Shown: positions 34,982 to 44,611, counted from the first letter of the stretch. The stretch: 47,775 nucleotides of DNA from an uncultured Prevotellaceae bacterium (GCA_900318115.1 ONJJ01000024.1:1-47775); one strand, 5' to 3'. A program made the numbers and translations. Notes: a model not told the origin generated them from the sequence alone.

Positions 34982-37645
34982 ATGAACATCGTTTATTCAC
35001 CCGTTTTCAACTCCACGAGCTACGTCAACCTCGAGCAGCGCCAGGGTCAGTGGCTCGGCCTGAAGGTGTGCGGTTCGGCCGAACTGCTCTCCGAACTCGA
35101 GCTCCGCGCAGGCATTGCGGTTGCGGAGCAGAGCGAACCCGAACGCCTGGTCGCTTTCCACGCATCCGTGAAGAATAAGGTAGCCGGCACCGTCTTCGAG
35201 CAGTCGTTCCGAACCGATGAGGTGGGTGTCACACGTCAGCTCATGACGTGGTGCGACAACCTCCTCATGGCGGGATGGGACCCTGCCGCACCTGCCCCGT
35301 CCGACAAACTCGAGGCCCTTGCCGAAATCGCCAAAGGCGTGCAGGGCAAGCATGTGGCCCAGCGCTGGCAAGAGCTCACTGCCTGCCTCCGCAATCATAC
35401 CATCTTCAGCAACGACGATGTCATCGAAGTCCATACCGCAGAGCTGATACCGCCCGTCATCAAGGCTGCGCTCGTCCAGCTCTCCTCGCAGGCCACCGTC
35501 AACTACGTGACCACTGAAGGCACCACACCCTCAGATGTCAGCGTATATCATTTCAAGACACGCACCCAGGCCTACCAGTGGTACCTCTCCCAGCCCGAAG
35601 CCCTCGCTGATGTCAGCGTCACCGTCAGCGCCGACAACCGCATCCTCAACGATATGGCCATAGCCATGGGCCGCCCTGCGGTCAATTCCAAGTCGCAGAA
35701 CAGCAATCCCCAGCTGCTGCAGCTGTTCAAGTTGGGTTTGTCGCTCTTCGCCCGCCCGTTGAACGTCTACAACCTCCTCTCCTACCTTCAGGTTCCCGGC
35801 AACCCGCTCGGCGGCGTTGCCTATAAGCTGGCGCAGGTCTTGGCCGACGAGGGCGGCATCAACGAGAAATGGCAAGAGGTCATCTCGAACTACGACTTCA
35901 CCGATGACGAAGGCAAGGACCGCCGCGACGACAAACTCGCCTTCATCGCGATGATCAATGCCGACTACTCCCCCGAGCGCATCCCTGTCTCCGACGTCAG
36001 GACCTACACCGGCAAGCTGGCCCATTGGTGCGACCTCCTGCGCTACTCCGGCCATGTCGCCGACGAGCGCGAGGAGCAGCTCGTGGTCCTGGCAGCCTTC
36101 TGCCGTTCCCTGCTCGCCATCCTCCCCGCCGAGGGCTTCATCACCTCCGACAACCTCAAGACCCTTGTCGACGGCATCTACCGCCCCCAGTCCTTCACCC
36201 ACATGCGGGCGCAGCAGGGCTCGCCCGACGTCGTCTCAGACGTCACACAGCTGGCCGACCGCGCCGACACGGTGTGCTGGCTGGGATGTGTCGGAGCCTC
36301 CGTGCAGCCCTATCCCTTCGATTTCCTCAACCAGACAGAATGCGAGAGCCTCAACCTCTCCGGCATCGCCATCCCTGCCAAGTCCGATTTCTACACCCTT
36401 CACCACCGGCTGCAGCTGGAGGCCCTGAAGAACATCATCCGCTTGGTGCTCGTCACCTGGGAGTTCGACGGCAATGCCCGCCAGGAGGAACACCCGCTTG
36501 TCACCGAACTCAGGCAGCAGCACAAGGCCGACTGGCACACCCTTTTCCACGCAGACGAGCAGCCCAACCTCCCGACCGTCAGCGGCGATGTCTCAACCCT
36601 TGAGCCGCAGACCTCCTATCAGCTCTCCTCGATGGCCGCTCTCCGTCGCGACAAAGAGAGTTATTCCAGCGTCTCCCTCCTCATCCAGCACCCGTTCGAC
36701 TACACCATGGAATATCTGCTCCGCCTCAAGGAACCCACAGTGGGCAAGCTGCCCGACCTCGACACCACCAAGGGCCTTGTCGCACACCTCGTGGTGGAAA
36801 CGCTGGTGAAAGAACATCTCGGACAGATGGCCGACTACTATCTCAGCCTCGGTGCCGCGGCACGCGACGAGCTGTTCAACGCTGCCATAGCCCAGAAAGG
36901 AGCCATACTCATGCTACCGGAATATCACATCGAATGCCAGCAGTTCAAGGCCCTACTCCACGACAGCCTCACCGCCCTGGCCCGCACCATCAAGCATCTG
37001 CGCCTGATACCTCTCGGCAGCGAGGTCGAACTGAATGTCGAACTCCCCACCATCGGCAACTTCCAGGCCAAGATCGACCTCCTGCTTAAGGATGCCGCCG
37101 GCCGCTATGTCATCTTCGACATGAAATGGTCTGAGAAAAATTCCTATCGCAAATACCTTGAGGAGAACACAGCCATGCAGCTCGTACTCTATCGTCAGGC
37201 CGTAGAGCAGCACTTCAAAGGCGAGGTCGCTGGTGTCGGCTACTACCTCTTCCCCATGATGACCTTGTTCACCACCGATTACCCCGATTCCGACCACGTC
37301 AAGCAAGTAACGGTGAAAGCCGACGCAGCCGTGCGGAACCTCTTCGCGGAAGTACAAAACTCCTACGTCTACCGTCGCACCTCCTTGGACGATGGCTTTA
37401 TCGAGGAAGGCGAACTGACCGACATTGCCGAACTCCCCTACACCACGGACAAACCATCCGACCAGCCGCTCTATCCCATAAAAGCTGACTCTAGCGACAA
37501 GGATAAGTCAAAGAAAAGGAAAGCCTGTCCCTACGTCAAGAAGGACAAGCCCCCCTTCGCCAAGCAGAAGCCCAAATGGGACAAGCCCACAGATCCCAAG
37601 GAAATCAAGACTACTCACCCCATCCTAAAAGGCAGACTCGTATGA
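34982..37645 (+). CDS. AddB-like protein with C-terminal PD-(D/E)XK nuclease
   Basis: 887 aa. The start at 34982 is fixed by the -7 box at 34947-34954. The first ~600 residues look like an inactivated UvrD-like helicase fold with no Walker A, as in AddB (VCWLGCVGASVQPYPFDFLN, LKNIIRLVLVTWEFDG). The RecB-type nuclease is at ~590-810: AKIDLLL with Asp699, YVIFDMKW with Asp713 and Lys715, then the QLVLYRQAV motif. A Lys/Pro-rich tail follows. The four-Cys iron-sulphur staple of canonical AddB is not visible. Its stop overlaps the AddA-like start (ATGA, 37642-37645), so they are presumably complex partners. Confidence 0.8.
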   Translation: MNIVYSPVFNSTSYVNLEQRQGQWLGLKVCGSAELLSELELRAGIAVAEQSEPERLVAFHASVKNKVAGTVFEQSFRTDEVGVTRQLMTWCDNLLMAGWDPAAPAPSDKLEALAEIAKGVQGKHVAQRWQELTACLRNHTIFSNDDVIEVHTAELIPPVIKAALVQLSSQATVNYVTTEGTTPSDVSVYHFKTRTQAYQWYLSQPEALADVSVTVSADNRILNDMAIAMGRPAVNSKSQNSNPQLLQLFKLGLSLFARPLNVYNLLSYLQVPGNPLGGVAYKLAQVLADEGGINEKWQEVISNYDFTDDEGKDRRDDKLAFIAMINADYSPERIPVSDVRTYTGKLAHWCDLLRYSGHVADEREEQLVVLAAFCRSLLAILPAEGFITSDNLKTLVDGIYRPQSFTHMRAQQGSPDVVSDVTQLADRADTVCWLGCVGASVQPYPFDFLNQTECESLNLSGIAIPAKSDFYTLHHRLQLEALKNIIRLVLVTWEFDGNARQEEHPLVTELRQQHKADWHTLFHADEQPNLPTVSGDVSTLEPQTSYQLSSMAALRRDKESYSSVSLLIQHPFDYTMEYLLRLKEPTVGKLPDLDTTKGLVAHLVVETLVKEHLGQMADYYLSLGAAARDELFNAAIAQKGAILMLPEYHIECQQFKALLHDSLTALARTIKHLRLIPLGSEVELNVELPTIGNFQAKIDLLLKDAAGRYVIFDMKWSEKNSYRKYLEENTAMQLVLYRQAVEQHFKGEVAGVGYYLFPMMTLFTTDYPDSDHVKQVTVKADAAVRNLFAEVQNSYVYRRTSLDDGFIEEGELTDIAELPYTTDKPSDQPLYPIKADSSDKDKSKKRKACPYVKKDKPPFAKQKPKWDKPTDPKEIKTTHPILKGRLV

Positions 37646-40600
37646 AAAACATTCAGTATATCAACGCCGGCGCAGGTTCCGGCAAGACCACCAGGCTCAC
37701 ACAAATCCTGTCCGAGCAGCTCAGTGGTCCCTACAAACCCTCCGAGGTCATCCTCACCACCTTCACGGAGCTGGCAGCCTCCGAGTTCCGCGAGAAGGCC
37801 CGCGAAGCCCTCTACAACAGCGGCCATGCCGACACGGCAGCCGAACTGGATTCGGCAGCCATCGGCACCGTCCATGCCGTAGCCCTCAGCTTCATCCAGA
37901 AGTACTGGTACCTGATAGGCGTATCACCCGATATGAAAGTCATGTCGGACGACGACCTGCAGGTCTACATCAGCGAGTCCCTGGGCAACTACGTGAACAC
38001 CGGGGACCTGGAGTTCTTCCGCTCCTATCAGCGCTTCTTCGACTTAAGAGACGCCCTGTCGCATGTCAACCTCGATTTCTGGAAAGACCATCTGCTAACC
38101 ATTATCGACAAGGTCAACAACTACAATGTCGACATCGAGCGAAGCAAGGCGGATAGCTGCCAAGTCGTTGAGCAGGTGTTCAATAGCAACACAGCCCTGA
38201 ATCACGAGCTGCTTAAACTTTTTGCCGATAAATTTATTTCAAAATTCGAAGGATATAGTGATAACGTCAAGAAATATGATCAATCCATATTTGATGGTCT
38301 GAAAAACAGCCCCATCACCTTGGCCACTATCATAAAACTATACAAAGAGCTTACTAAAGAAAAACCTTATTTAGGCACGACCAACAGAAAAGACCTTAAG
38401 TCTGCCATCGGCGACACAAACTATGACGCCCTCGTTGCCAACCTCAAGGCCTATCAGATGTCCTCTGTCGGCGACGACAGCCCCGGCGGCATGATGAAGC
38501 GGCTCATCAACATCCTCTTCGACATCGCCCGCCGATGGAACGACGACTTCCACACCTTCAAGGCACAGCGCCATATCATCGACTACAACGACATGGAACG
38601 CCTGTTCCTCGACCTCCTTCATAAGCCCGAGGTGGAGGCTGAGATTCGCGGTACATACAAGCTGATGATGGTCGACGAGTTCCAGGACTCCAACCCCATC
38701 CAGCTGGAGATCTTCAAGCGCTTGTCCGACCTCATGGAGCAGAGCTACTGGGTCGGCGACCCCAAGCAGAGCATCTATGGCTTCCGAGGGGCGGATGTGC
38801 AGTTGGTCAACGACATCACACGCCAGTTCTACGACGAACATCGTGACCCTGCACTCAACCTCACCAATTCCAACCTGTCACAATCCTGGCGCACCCGCAA
38901 GCCGCTGGTCGACCTCACCAGCCAGTGCTTCACACGCGCCTTCGAGGGCATCATAGATAAGGAGAAGGTGGTTCTCAAGGCCGCCCGGACGGAAAATGAA
39001 CAGCTCTCGCATCCGCTGTCCCACTGGAACTTCCGCATTTCCAATCAAGAAAAGTTTGCCGAGAAAGTAGCCGACCGCATTCATCTGCTGCTCGATAGCC
39101 AAACCAAAATCCAGATTAAGAACACAGACGAGTTCCGTGCTATCCGCCCTGGCGACATTGCCATCCTCTGTCGTACAAACGGTGAATGTAAGAATTTTGC
39201 CAAGGCGCTGATCAGCAAAGGCATCCCCGTATGCTTTGTCAACGAAGACATCCTTCAGCAGACGGAAGTGCAGCTGGTCCTCGCCCTGCTGAAGTTCATG
39301 GTCGATTCCTCCAACAAACATGTGCGTGCCGACCTCCTGCGCCTGCTCCAGGACACCTCCACCGAGGACATCCTCCAGCAGCGCCTGGACTACATGGTCA
39401 GCCTCAGACAGCAGCAGGAGAACGCTGCCGACGAGGCCGACAGGCCCAAGGACCAGTGGCTCGACACAGACTGCCCCCTCATCAGCCGCCTCAAGGAGTT
39501 CAGGCAGACCGTGCGGAACCTCTCCGTCAGCGACCTCCTCGACAGCATCATCTACGTCCTCGCCCTCCCCGAGGTGGTGGCCAAATGGGGCGATGTCGAC
39601 AACCGCCGGCAGAACCTCCACACCCTCAGCACCCTCGCCCGCAACTACGACGAACACTGCCTCCAGATGGGCATCGGGGCCTCCGTGGGCGGACTCCTCA
39701 CCTACCTCTCCTATGCCACCGTCGAGAACAAGGTCGACAATGCCACCGATGCCGTCAAGGTACTCACCTACCACAAGTCAAAAGGCCTGGAGTGGTACTA
39801 TGTCATCCTTTCCTCGTTAAGCAACGACAGCCTCGCCGACAAGGAATTCACCAAGAAGAACTTCTGGGGAGTCCATGAGCTGCGCCATCCCCAGCCCAGT
39901 GAGCAATACGGCTACGTCATTCAGTTCCTGCCCTCCATCATCAGCAGCGGCAACACATCTCTGCCGCAACCCATCATCGACGAATGCAAGAAATTGCCCT
40001 TGTACCAGACCTTGCTGGACAAGGAGCGCAACGAACTGCGCCACCTCCTCTATGTAGGCGTCACCCGTGCCCGGGACTACCTCACCACGCTGAGCCTTCA
40101 GAAATCTGCCGACAAGCAGCCGGTACTCGCCTGGATAAGGAACACCGGTATCTCCGATGGTGCCGTAGACAGCGATGCCTCCGCGCTCTGGCAGTACCAC
40201 GATCTGGCTCCTGCCTTCGAGAACCTCCCAGATGTCGATAGCGCCGAGGATACCGAGGATACCGAGGACGCCGCAGCCACCGCAACCCCACACTACACCC
40301 GCTATGCCTACCCCGACAGCCCCGACCTCACCCGCGATCCCAAGTACCTCTCCCCCAGCCGTCTGCCCAAGATAGAGTTCGCCCCGGAGAACATCCGTAT
40401 CCTCGCAGATCTCGACTGCCGTATCGAGCCCTACAAGACCAAGCCCGAGACGGAAGCGGCGGCAGGAACCTGCATCCACAACATCTTCGCCGTCTACGAC
40501 CCCGCCCTCTCCCGCGAGGAAAATGTCGCCCGCGCCACACGTATCCGCAATGGCAACAATATGTACGAGGTCATCCCCGATGTCGCTAAGGTCGTCACCT

Positions 40601-40941
40601 CCATCGAAAACCTCTACGCCTGGCTGGAAGCCACCTATGGCAATCCCACCGCCATCAAGCATGAAGTCCCCTTCATCCAGCCCCTCCCCGGCCAGGTCGT
40701 GCATGGCGAGATAGACCTCCTCTGGTACCTCAGCGACCGCGAGTGCGTGCTCGTCGACTTCAAGAACTTCCCCGGCAGCAGGGCCACCATCACCAACCCC
40801 GACAACCCACACTACGCCGGCCACTATGCCTCCCAGCTCCAGGCCTATCGCGATGTCCTATCTGCCTCCGGTCTCACCGTCCGCGACACCCTCATCTACT
40901 ACTCCGTCATGGGCTGTCCCGTCCGCCTCAACCTCGGCTAA
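37642..40941 (+). CDS. AddA-like UvrD/RecB helicase-nuclease
   Basis: 1099 aa, starting at the ATG overlapping the AddB-like stop. SF1 motifs: Walker A INAGAGSGKTTR (~7-18), Walker B MMVDEFQDSNP (Asp345), VGDPKQSIYGFRGAD, QSWRTRKPLVDL, VLTYHKSKGLEWY and LLYVGVTRARDY. The C-terminal RecB-type nuclease has HGEIDLLW (Asp1025), VDFKNF (Lys1041) and the SQLQAYR motif. The N-terminus differs from the usual Bacteroidota AddA (YKASAGSGKT type), suggesting a divergent paralogue. Bases ~38,150-38,400 are clearly AT-richer than the rest. Confidence 0.88.
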   Translation: MKNIQYINAGAGSGKTTRLTQILSEQLSGPYKPSEVILTTFTELAASEFREKAREALYNSGHADTAAELDSAAIGTVHAVALSFIQKYWYLIGVSPDMKVMSDDDLQVYISESLGNYVNTGDLEFFRSYQRFFDLRDALSHVNLDFWKDHLLTIIDKVNNYNVDIERSKADSCQVVEQVFNSNTALNHELLKLFADKFISKFEGYSDNVKKYDQSIFDGLKNSPITLATIIKLYKELTKEKPYLGTTNRKDLKSAIGDTNYDALVANLKAYQMSSVGDDSPGGMMKRLINILFDIARRWNDDFHTFKAQRHIIDYNDMERLFLDLLHKPEVEAEIRGTYKLMMVDEFQDSNPIQLEIFKRLSDLMEQSYWVGDPKQSIYGFRGADVQLVNDITRQFYDEHRDPALNLTNSNLSQSWRTRKPLVDLTSQCFTRAFEGIIDKEKVVLKAARTENEQLSHPLSHWNFRISNQEKFAEKVADRIHLLLDSQTKIQIKNTDEFRAIRPGDIAILCRTNGECKNFAKALISKGIPVCFVNEDILQQTEVQLVLALLKFMVDSSNKHVRADLLRLLQDTSTEDILQQRLDYMVSLRQQQENAADEADRPKDQWLDTDCPLISRLKEFRQTVRNLSVSDLLDSIIYVLALPEVVAKWGDVDNRRQNLHTLSTLARNYDEHCLQMGIGASVGGLLTYLSYATVENKVDNATDAVKVLTYHKSKGLEWYYVILSSLSNDSLADKEFTKKNFWGVHELRHPQPSEQYGYVIQFLPSIISSGNTSLPQPIIDECKKLPLYQTLLDKERNELRHLLYVGVTRARDYLTTLSLQKSADKQPVLAWIRNTGISDGAVDSDASALWQYHDLAPAFENLPDVDSAEDTEDTEDAAATATPHYTRYAYPDSPDLTRDPKYLSPSRLPKIEFAPENIRILADLDCRIEPYKTKPETEAAAGTCIHNIFAVYDPALSREENVARATRIRNGNNMYEVIPDVAKVVTSIENLYAWLEATYGNPTAIKHEVPFIQPLPGQVVHGEIDLLWYLSDRECVLVDFKNFPGSRATITNPDNPHYAGHYASQLQAYRDVLSASGLTVRDTLIYYSVMGCPVRLNLG

Positions 40942-41010
40942 CCCCCCCATAAACCTAATATTTACCCTCGATGTCCACAACTATTTACAATATTAATCCC
41001 CCATACCCTT

Positions 41011-41757
41011 ATGAAAGAATTAACCACACTCAGCGAGTATGATCAGGAACGCTACGCCATCTGCGAGCAGCTGGCCAGCGAGTATTTGACCAGGAAAGAA
41101 AGGAAGAAGTGTTACCAGGTCCGTGGCAAAGACTGGGAAGACAGGGTCTCCGGAGAGCGTCCTTGCAGCATTTTCATTCCCCTGACCGATGAGTACGTAG
41201 CCGCACTCAAGGCAGAGATGATTGAAGTCGCCAACGAGCTCTGTCCCGAAGACCCCGTCCATTCGTGGGAGGAATTCTCGAAGTACCTCAGTGATATAGA
41301 AACCTTCAATTTTTGGGAAACGCTGGACAGCAAGGCGGACTCCCGGTTCCAGGAGGTATCGCGGGAAGCCGATTCGCACGGGATTGTTGAACCCTCCATC
41401 GACCTCGACAACGTACACTACCTCTATCGGTTCTCCTTCTATTATTTCGACGATGAACAGCAGCAGATGACCCGCGAAAACTACTTCGAAGTACTGAGCG
41501 ACGAAGAGTACGTCCAGTTGCTGGCTCTCCAGCTTTCCTTGAGCCGGGGATTCACCTTCAACAACCTCTTCTCCATCGACCCCGAGTTGGCACGGAGATT
41601 GAACGACAATATCGATTACGGATTTTTCGAAATCAATTGTCATGGCAGTAAGACCAAGCCCTTTGTCATCCTCTTCGATGAGATCACTGAGGATGCAAAA
41701 GGACTCCAGGAAGAAGCCCAAAAACGCTTGTTGGACAGATCGCTGAGAGGAGAGTAG
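41011..41757 (+). CDS. Hypothetical protein, end of AddAB-like operon
   Basis: 248 aa, unrecognised, soluble and acidic. Distinctive segments: RYAICEQLASEYLTRKERKK near the N-terminus, VHYLYRFSFYYFDDEQQQMT and FEINCHGSKTKPFVILFDEI. No membrane or signal segment. It lies 69 bp after the AddA-like gene without an intervening promoter, so probably in the same operon. An inverted repeat begins in its last codons (41743-41752 with 41770-41779) but lacks a T-run. Confidence 0.65.
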   Translation: MKELTTLSEYDQERYAICEQLASEYLTRKERKKCYQVRGKDWEDRVSGERPCSIFIPLTDEYVAALKAEMIEVANELCPEDPVHSWEEFSKYLSDIETFNFWETLDSKADSRFQEVSREADSHGIVEPSIDLDNVHYLYRFSFYYFDDEQQQMTRENYFEVLSDEEYVQLLALQLSLSRGFTFNNLFSIDPELARRLNDNIDYGFFEINCHGSKTKPFVILFDEITEDAKGLQEEAQKRLLDRSLRGE

Positions 41758-41790
41758 TCCATCGCCACCCTCCTCTCAGCCTGCTTCACC

Positions 41791-41834
41791 ACCACATCCG
41801 ATTTCGCAAATGATATACTGATATACTGGTATAC
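41791..41834 (+). repeat. Boundary repeat R3
   Basis: 42 bp identical to R2 (41791-41832), including GATTTCGCAAATG and TATAC at 41814, 41822 and 41830. It lies at the convergent border between the AddAB-like operon and the AAA+ gene. Confidence 0.85.
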
Positions 41835-41862
41835 TGGCATGCGGGTCCGGGGTGAATAGTTA

Positions 41863-43623
41863 TTAATTCTTTTTATACGTGAACCCTATCGTCCGGCTCT
41901 TGTCCATCAGCTCCGCCTCGCAGTACTTCCCGATGACATCCAGCGAAGCCTGCTGCCCCGTGAGGATGAAGTCCACGGTGAGTTTGCGGGCGATGTTCTC
42001 GATCTGTCCGCCGGTGAAGTCATACCGAGCGGCCAGCACACGGGCTTCCTCCTCCGTGATGTCCTCCAGTATGCTGTCCCACAGCTTTGCCCGGACCTCC
42101 TCCTTCGGCTTGTGGAACTCCACCTTATACAGGAAGCGGCGCTCGAAAGCCTTGTCCAGGTTGCTGGTGAGGTTCGTCGTGGCGATGAGGATGCCGTCGA
42201 GGTTCTCTATCTCCTGGAGGATGATGTTCTGCATCGCGTTGTCCATCCTGTCCACGGCCTGTTCTATTTTTTCCGTCCGTTTGTTGATGAGCGCGTCGGC
42301 CTCGTTGAAGAAGAGGATGGGCATCACCTTGCATGCCTGGCAGGCACGGCGGTACTGCTGGAACACCTGCTTGATGTTCCTCTCGCTCTCGCCCACGAAC
42401 TTGTCGCGCATGCCGGCGATATTGACCTCCATGATGTCGCGTCCCGTCTGGCGGGCAATCTGCAGCACCGTCTCCGTCTTTCCCGTTCCGGGAGCGCCGT
42501 AGAACAGGCATGCGAATCCCTGTCGCAGTCCCTTTTCCCTCAGGCGCTGCTGAATCCTCCAGAAATGATCCCGGTCCAGGAAACGCTGCAGCTGCTCTAT
42601 CTGCTCGCCATCCTCGTCGTTGTAGAACATACTCTTCACCTCGATGGAATTATGACGTTTCAGGTTGTGCAGCTCTTCCTGGCTGGGAACGTTGCGCTTC
42701 GTCTTGGGCTCGTAGCCTTCCAGCAGTTCCTCCTTGCACTTCCTTGTGAGTACAAACTGTTCGTTATTGGCCATGCCTTCGTTGCACTTGGGCTCCAGCA
42801 GACCGTCCTCGATGAGCGGGTGCGTCCCGTCCTGGAGTTCCCGCTGAAGTTCGTCGGTATCTATGATGTCCACATAGCAGTCGTTCAGGCATGGAATGGT
42901 CAACCCTTCATCTTTCGTGTTGGCCCACAAATTGTATTCATGGATGGCTAACAGCAGCAGGGACTGAATGTGGATGTCATCCTTGTAGTCGTAGATCTTC
43001 TGGCAGAGGGGCAGCTGGGGGTTGGCTTTGCACAATATGACCATCCACTCCTCGATGTCATCCATGCCGCAATCCCGGGTGAATAACGACTTCCGGAGGT
43101 AGCGGCTCATCACCTTGATGAACTCCTCAACCGTCAGGTTGTCGATCTTCTCCGGCACAAACACCTCGTTGTGGCGCAATGCGGTGACGACGCCGAACTG
43201 CAGTTTGAATCCCTGGAACTTGCCTCCGTTTTCCCTCACGGCCTTGCGTATCAGCCATCTTCTGGTCACCAGGGCGTCGATGTCGTCCGTGTAGGTCATG
43301 ATGGAGATGCGTGTGCAGTTCAGGAACTTGCCAATCCCCCTCCAGCTCATGGCCTCGCCGGATTCCACGAGTATGGCCAGGATGACAACCTGCATCTTCG
43401 TCATGCCGAATTTCTTCGAGAGGTATCCCAGGGGTTTCTTGGCAGACTCCCAGAACTCTTCGGAGAGCGCGCAGCCCTCAGCCAGTTCCACGATCCTGCT
43501 CAGTGCGGTGATGATGTCCCATCGCGCGGGTTCCTTATATTCTTTAGGCTGCCATGGAGCCTTTGTCTCCACGTCGGGGAAGTCCGTCGTGGACTGGAAA
43601 CGTTGTATTGCTAGTTTTCTCAT
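41863..43623 (-). CDS. AAA+ ATPase with N-terminal winged-helix-like region
   Basis: 586 aa. N-terminal ~350 residues are helical with winged-helix-like signals (FGMTKMQVVILAILVESGEA, FLNCTRISIMTYTDDIDALV). The AAA core is at ~365-560: Walker A GAPGTGKTETV (~375), Walker B MPILFFNEADALI in which Asn replaces the usual Asp before Glu, sensor 1 IATTNLTSN, and an arginine finger in AFERRF. Similar AAA proteins of the FtsH/SpoVK-like group carry this NE variant. It is transcribed from its own TACCTTTG promoter (43666) and precedes no other gene. Confidence 0.8.
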   Translation of the reverse strand: MRKLAIQRFQSTTDFPDVETKAPWQPKEYKEPARWDIITALSRIVELAEGCALSEEFWESAKKPLGYLSKKFGMTKMQVVILAILVESGEAMSWRGIGKFLNCTRISIMTYTDDIDALVTRRWLIRKAVRENGGKFQGFKLQFGVVTALRHNEVFVPEKIDNLTVEEFIKVMSRYLRKSLFTRDCGMDDIEEWMVILCKANPQLPLCQKIYDYKDDIHIQSLLLLAIHEYNLWANTKDEGLTIPCLNDCYVDIIDTDELQRELQDGTHPLIEDGLLEPKCNEGMANNEQFVLTRKCKEELLEGYEPKTKRNVPSQEELHNLKRHNSIEVKSMFYNDEDGEQIEQLQRFLDRDHFWRIQQRLREKGLRQGFACLFYGAPGTGKTETVLQIARQTGRDIMEVNIAGMRDKFVGESERNIKQVFQQYRRACQACKVMPILFFNEADALINKRTEKIEQAVDRMDNAMQNIILQEIENLDGILIATTNLTSNLDKAFERRFLYKVEFHKPKEEVRAKLWDSILEDITEEEARVLAARYDFTGGQIENIARKLTVDFILTGQQASLDVIGKYCEAELMDKSRTIGFTYKKN

Positions 43624-43665
43624 AGTGGTGGGGTTTAAATGTGAGACTTATGTTATTTTCGGCGG

Positions 43666-43680
43666 CAAAGGTACGGACTT
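43666..43680 (-). promoter_or_regulatory. Promoter of the AAA+ gene: AAGTCCG-TACCTTTG
   Basis: Minus-strand TACCTTTG (43666-43673) with AAGTCCG directly upstream (43674-43680). CTAGCTAG is absent; a different element, CTCCA-TG-TGGAG, lies at 43696-43707. Confidence 0.65.
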
Positions 43681-43761
43681 TCATTCCTTCAATAGCTCCA
43701 TGTGGAGTGGTTATTTCCATTTTGGAAACAACCACTTCTTTTTCCAACTTATGCGTCCGGC

Positions 43762-44499
43762 TCAGTCAACAAACATATTGTACACCAGGACCCCGTCGTA
43801 CTTCTCGTCCTCCTCGAACACCTCCTTGGGTACGAACTCGCCCGTCTCCTCGACGACATAACCCTCCACGCCTTCCTTGTGGAAGATCATATTCTCGTCG
43901 ATATCTCCTTCTACGCTGTCGTACTCCGGCATCACGAAGTAGCCAGTCGAGGTGTCTATACCGCCGAACTTGCCGTCGCGCTCCAGTGGCATGAATCCAT
44001 TCATGGACTCATAGTATTTCTCCATCACGTTCGGAACGACCACTTCGCCTTTGGGGTTGACCAAGCCGAAATGGCTCTCGTCGCCGTCCCACCATGCTAT
44101 GTAGAGTCCGGCATAGTGGTACCACTTCAGCAGGTCGAAGCGGAAGTCGCAGATCACCCTTCCGGTGCCGTCGGCGGCCACGATGCCGTACTTGCCGTTC
44201 TTCATCGCAGCCACCTGGGACATTCGGGATGCATAACAATCACCCTCGAAGGTGAAGCCTTCATACTCGGCGGGAACCAGGATCTGTCCGGCAGGATCCT
44301 TGACTCCCTTCTTGCCCGTGGCAGGATCCTCGAACACATAGTTCGTCAGGTCGTAAGCGTCGACGATGGCATTCAGTTTCTCCATCACCTCATTTAACTG
44401 CTCGTCGGTCATTCCCCGCTCGAGGAACTTCTTTTCCAGTTTGTCATACTCATTCAGCACTTCCATGCTGGGTCTCGATAATATCTTTTCTTCTTCCAT
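43762..44499 (-). CDS. WG-repeat protein
   Basis: 245 aa. Start set at 44499 (MEEEKILSRPSMEVLN) because the -7 box at 44563 lies in the longer frame. Residues ~80-215 show WG/KWG-type repeats: GQILVPAEYEGFTF, NGKYGIVAADGTGRVICDFR, HFGLVNPKGEVVVPN, DGKFGGIDTSTGYFVMPEYD. An N-terminal helical part (NEYDKLEKKFLERGMTDEQL) precedes them. WG repeats form a beta-propeller-like binding surface. Controlled by P3, so grouped with sbcDC and the 34,020 gene. Confidence 0.75.
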   Translation of the reverse strand: MEEEKILSRPSMEVLNEYDKLEKKFLERGMTDEQLNEVMEKLNAIVDAYDLTNYVFEDPATGKKGVKDPAGQILVPAEYEGFTFEGDCYASRMSQVAAMKNGKYGIVAADGTGRVICDFRFDLLKWYHYAGLYIAWWDGDESHFGLVNPKGEVVVPNVMEKYYESMNGFMPLERDGKFGGIDTSTGYFVMPEYDSVEGDIDENMIFHKEGVEGYVVEETGEFVPKEVFEEDEKYDGVLVYNMFVD

Positions 44500-44562
44500 A
44501 GTTGTTGTTATTTTAAAATGAATAATAAGGTATTGAACACCGGTTGGATTTGAAATCCGCTG

Positions 44563-44611
44563 CAAAGGTACGGACTTGCTGCGACCCTGGCAAGCTTTGC
44601 TAGCTAGCAAA
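44563..44611 (-). promoter_or_regulatory. Module promoter P3 (WG gene): palindrome ... AAGTCCG-TACCTTTG
   Basis: TTTGCTAGCTAGCAAA (44596-44611) is a perfect 16-bp palindrome. Its CTAGCTAG core starts 37 bp before TACCTTTG (44563-44570), the same as P1 and P2. It is the most symmetrical of the three sites. Confidence 0.8.

Noticed and set aside
29060-41757. Match to a named defence system (BREX, DISARM, Zorya, Wadjet, Gabija)
   Set aside because: No methyltransferase, ZorAB motor, JetABD, BrxL/PglZ or OLD-type nuclease is present. The SbcC has a normal zinc hook and Rad50 signature rather than JetC features.
41743-41779. 10-bp perfect inverted repeat at the end of the 41,011 gene as a terminator
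   Set aside because: The loop is long (17 nt) and no T-run follows on either strand; kept only as an observation.
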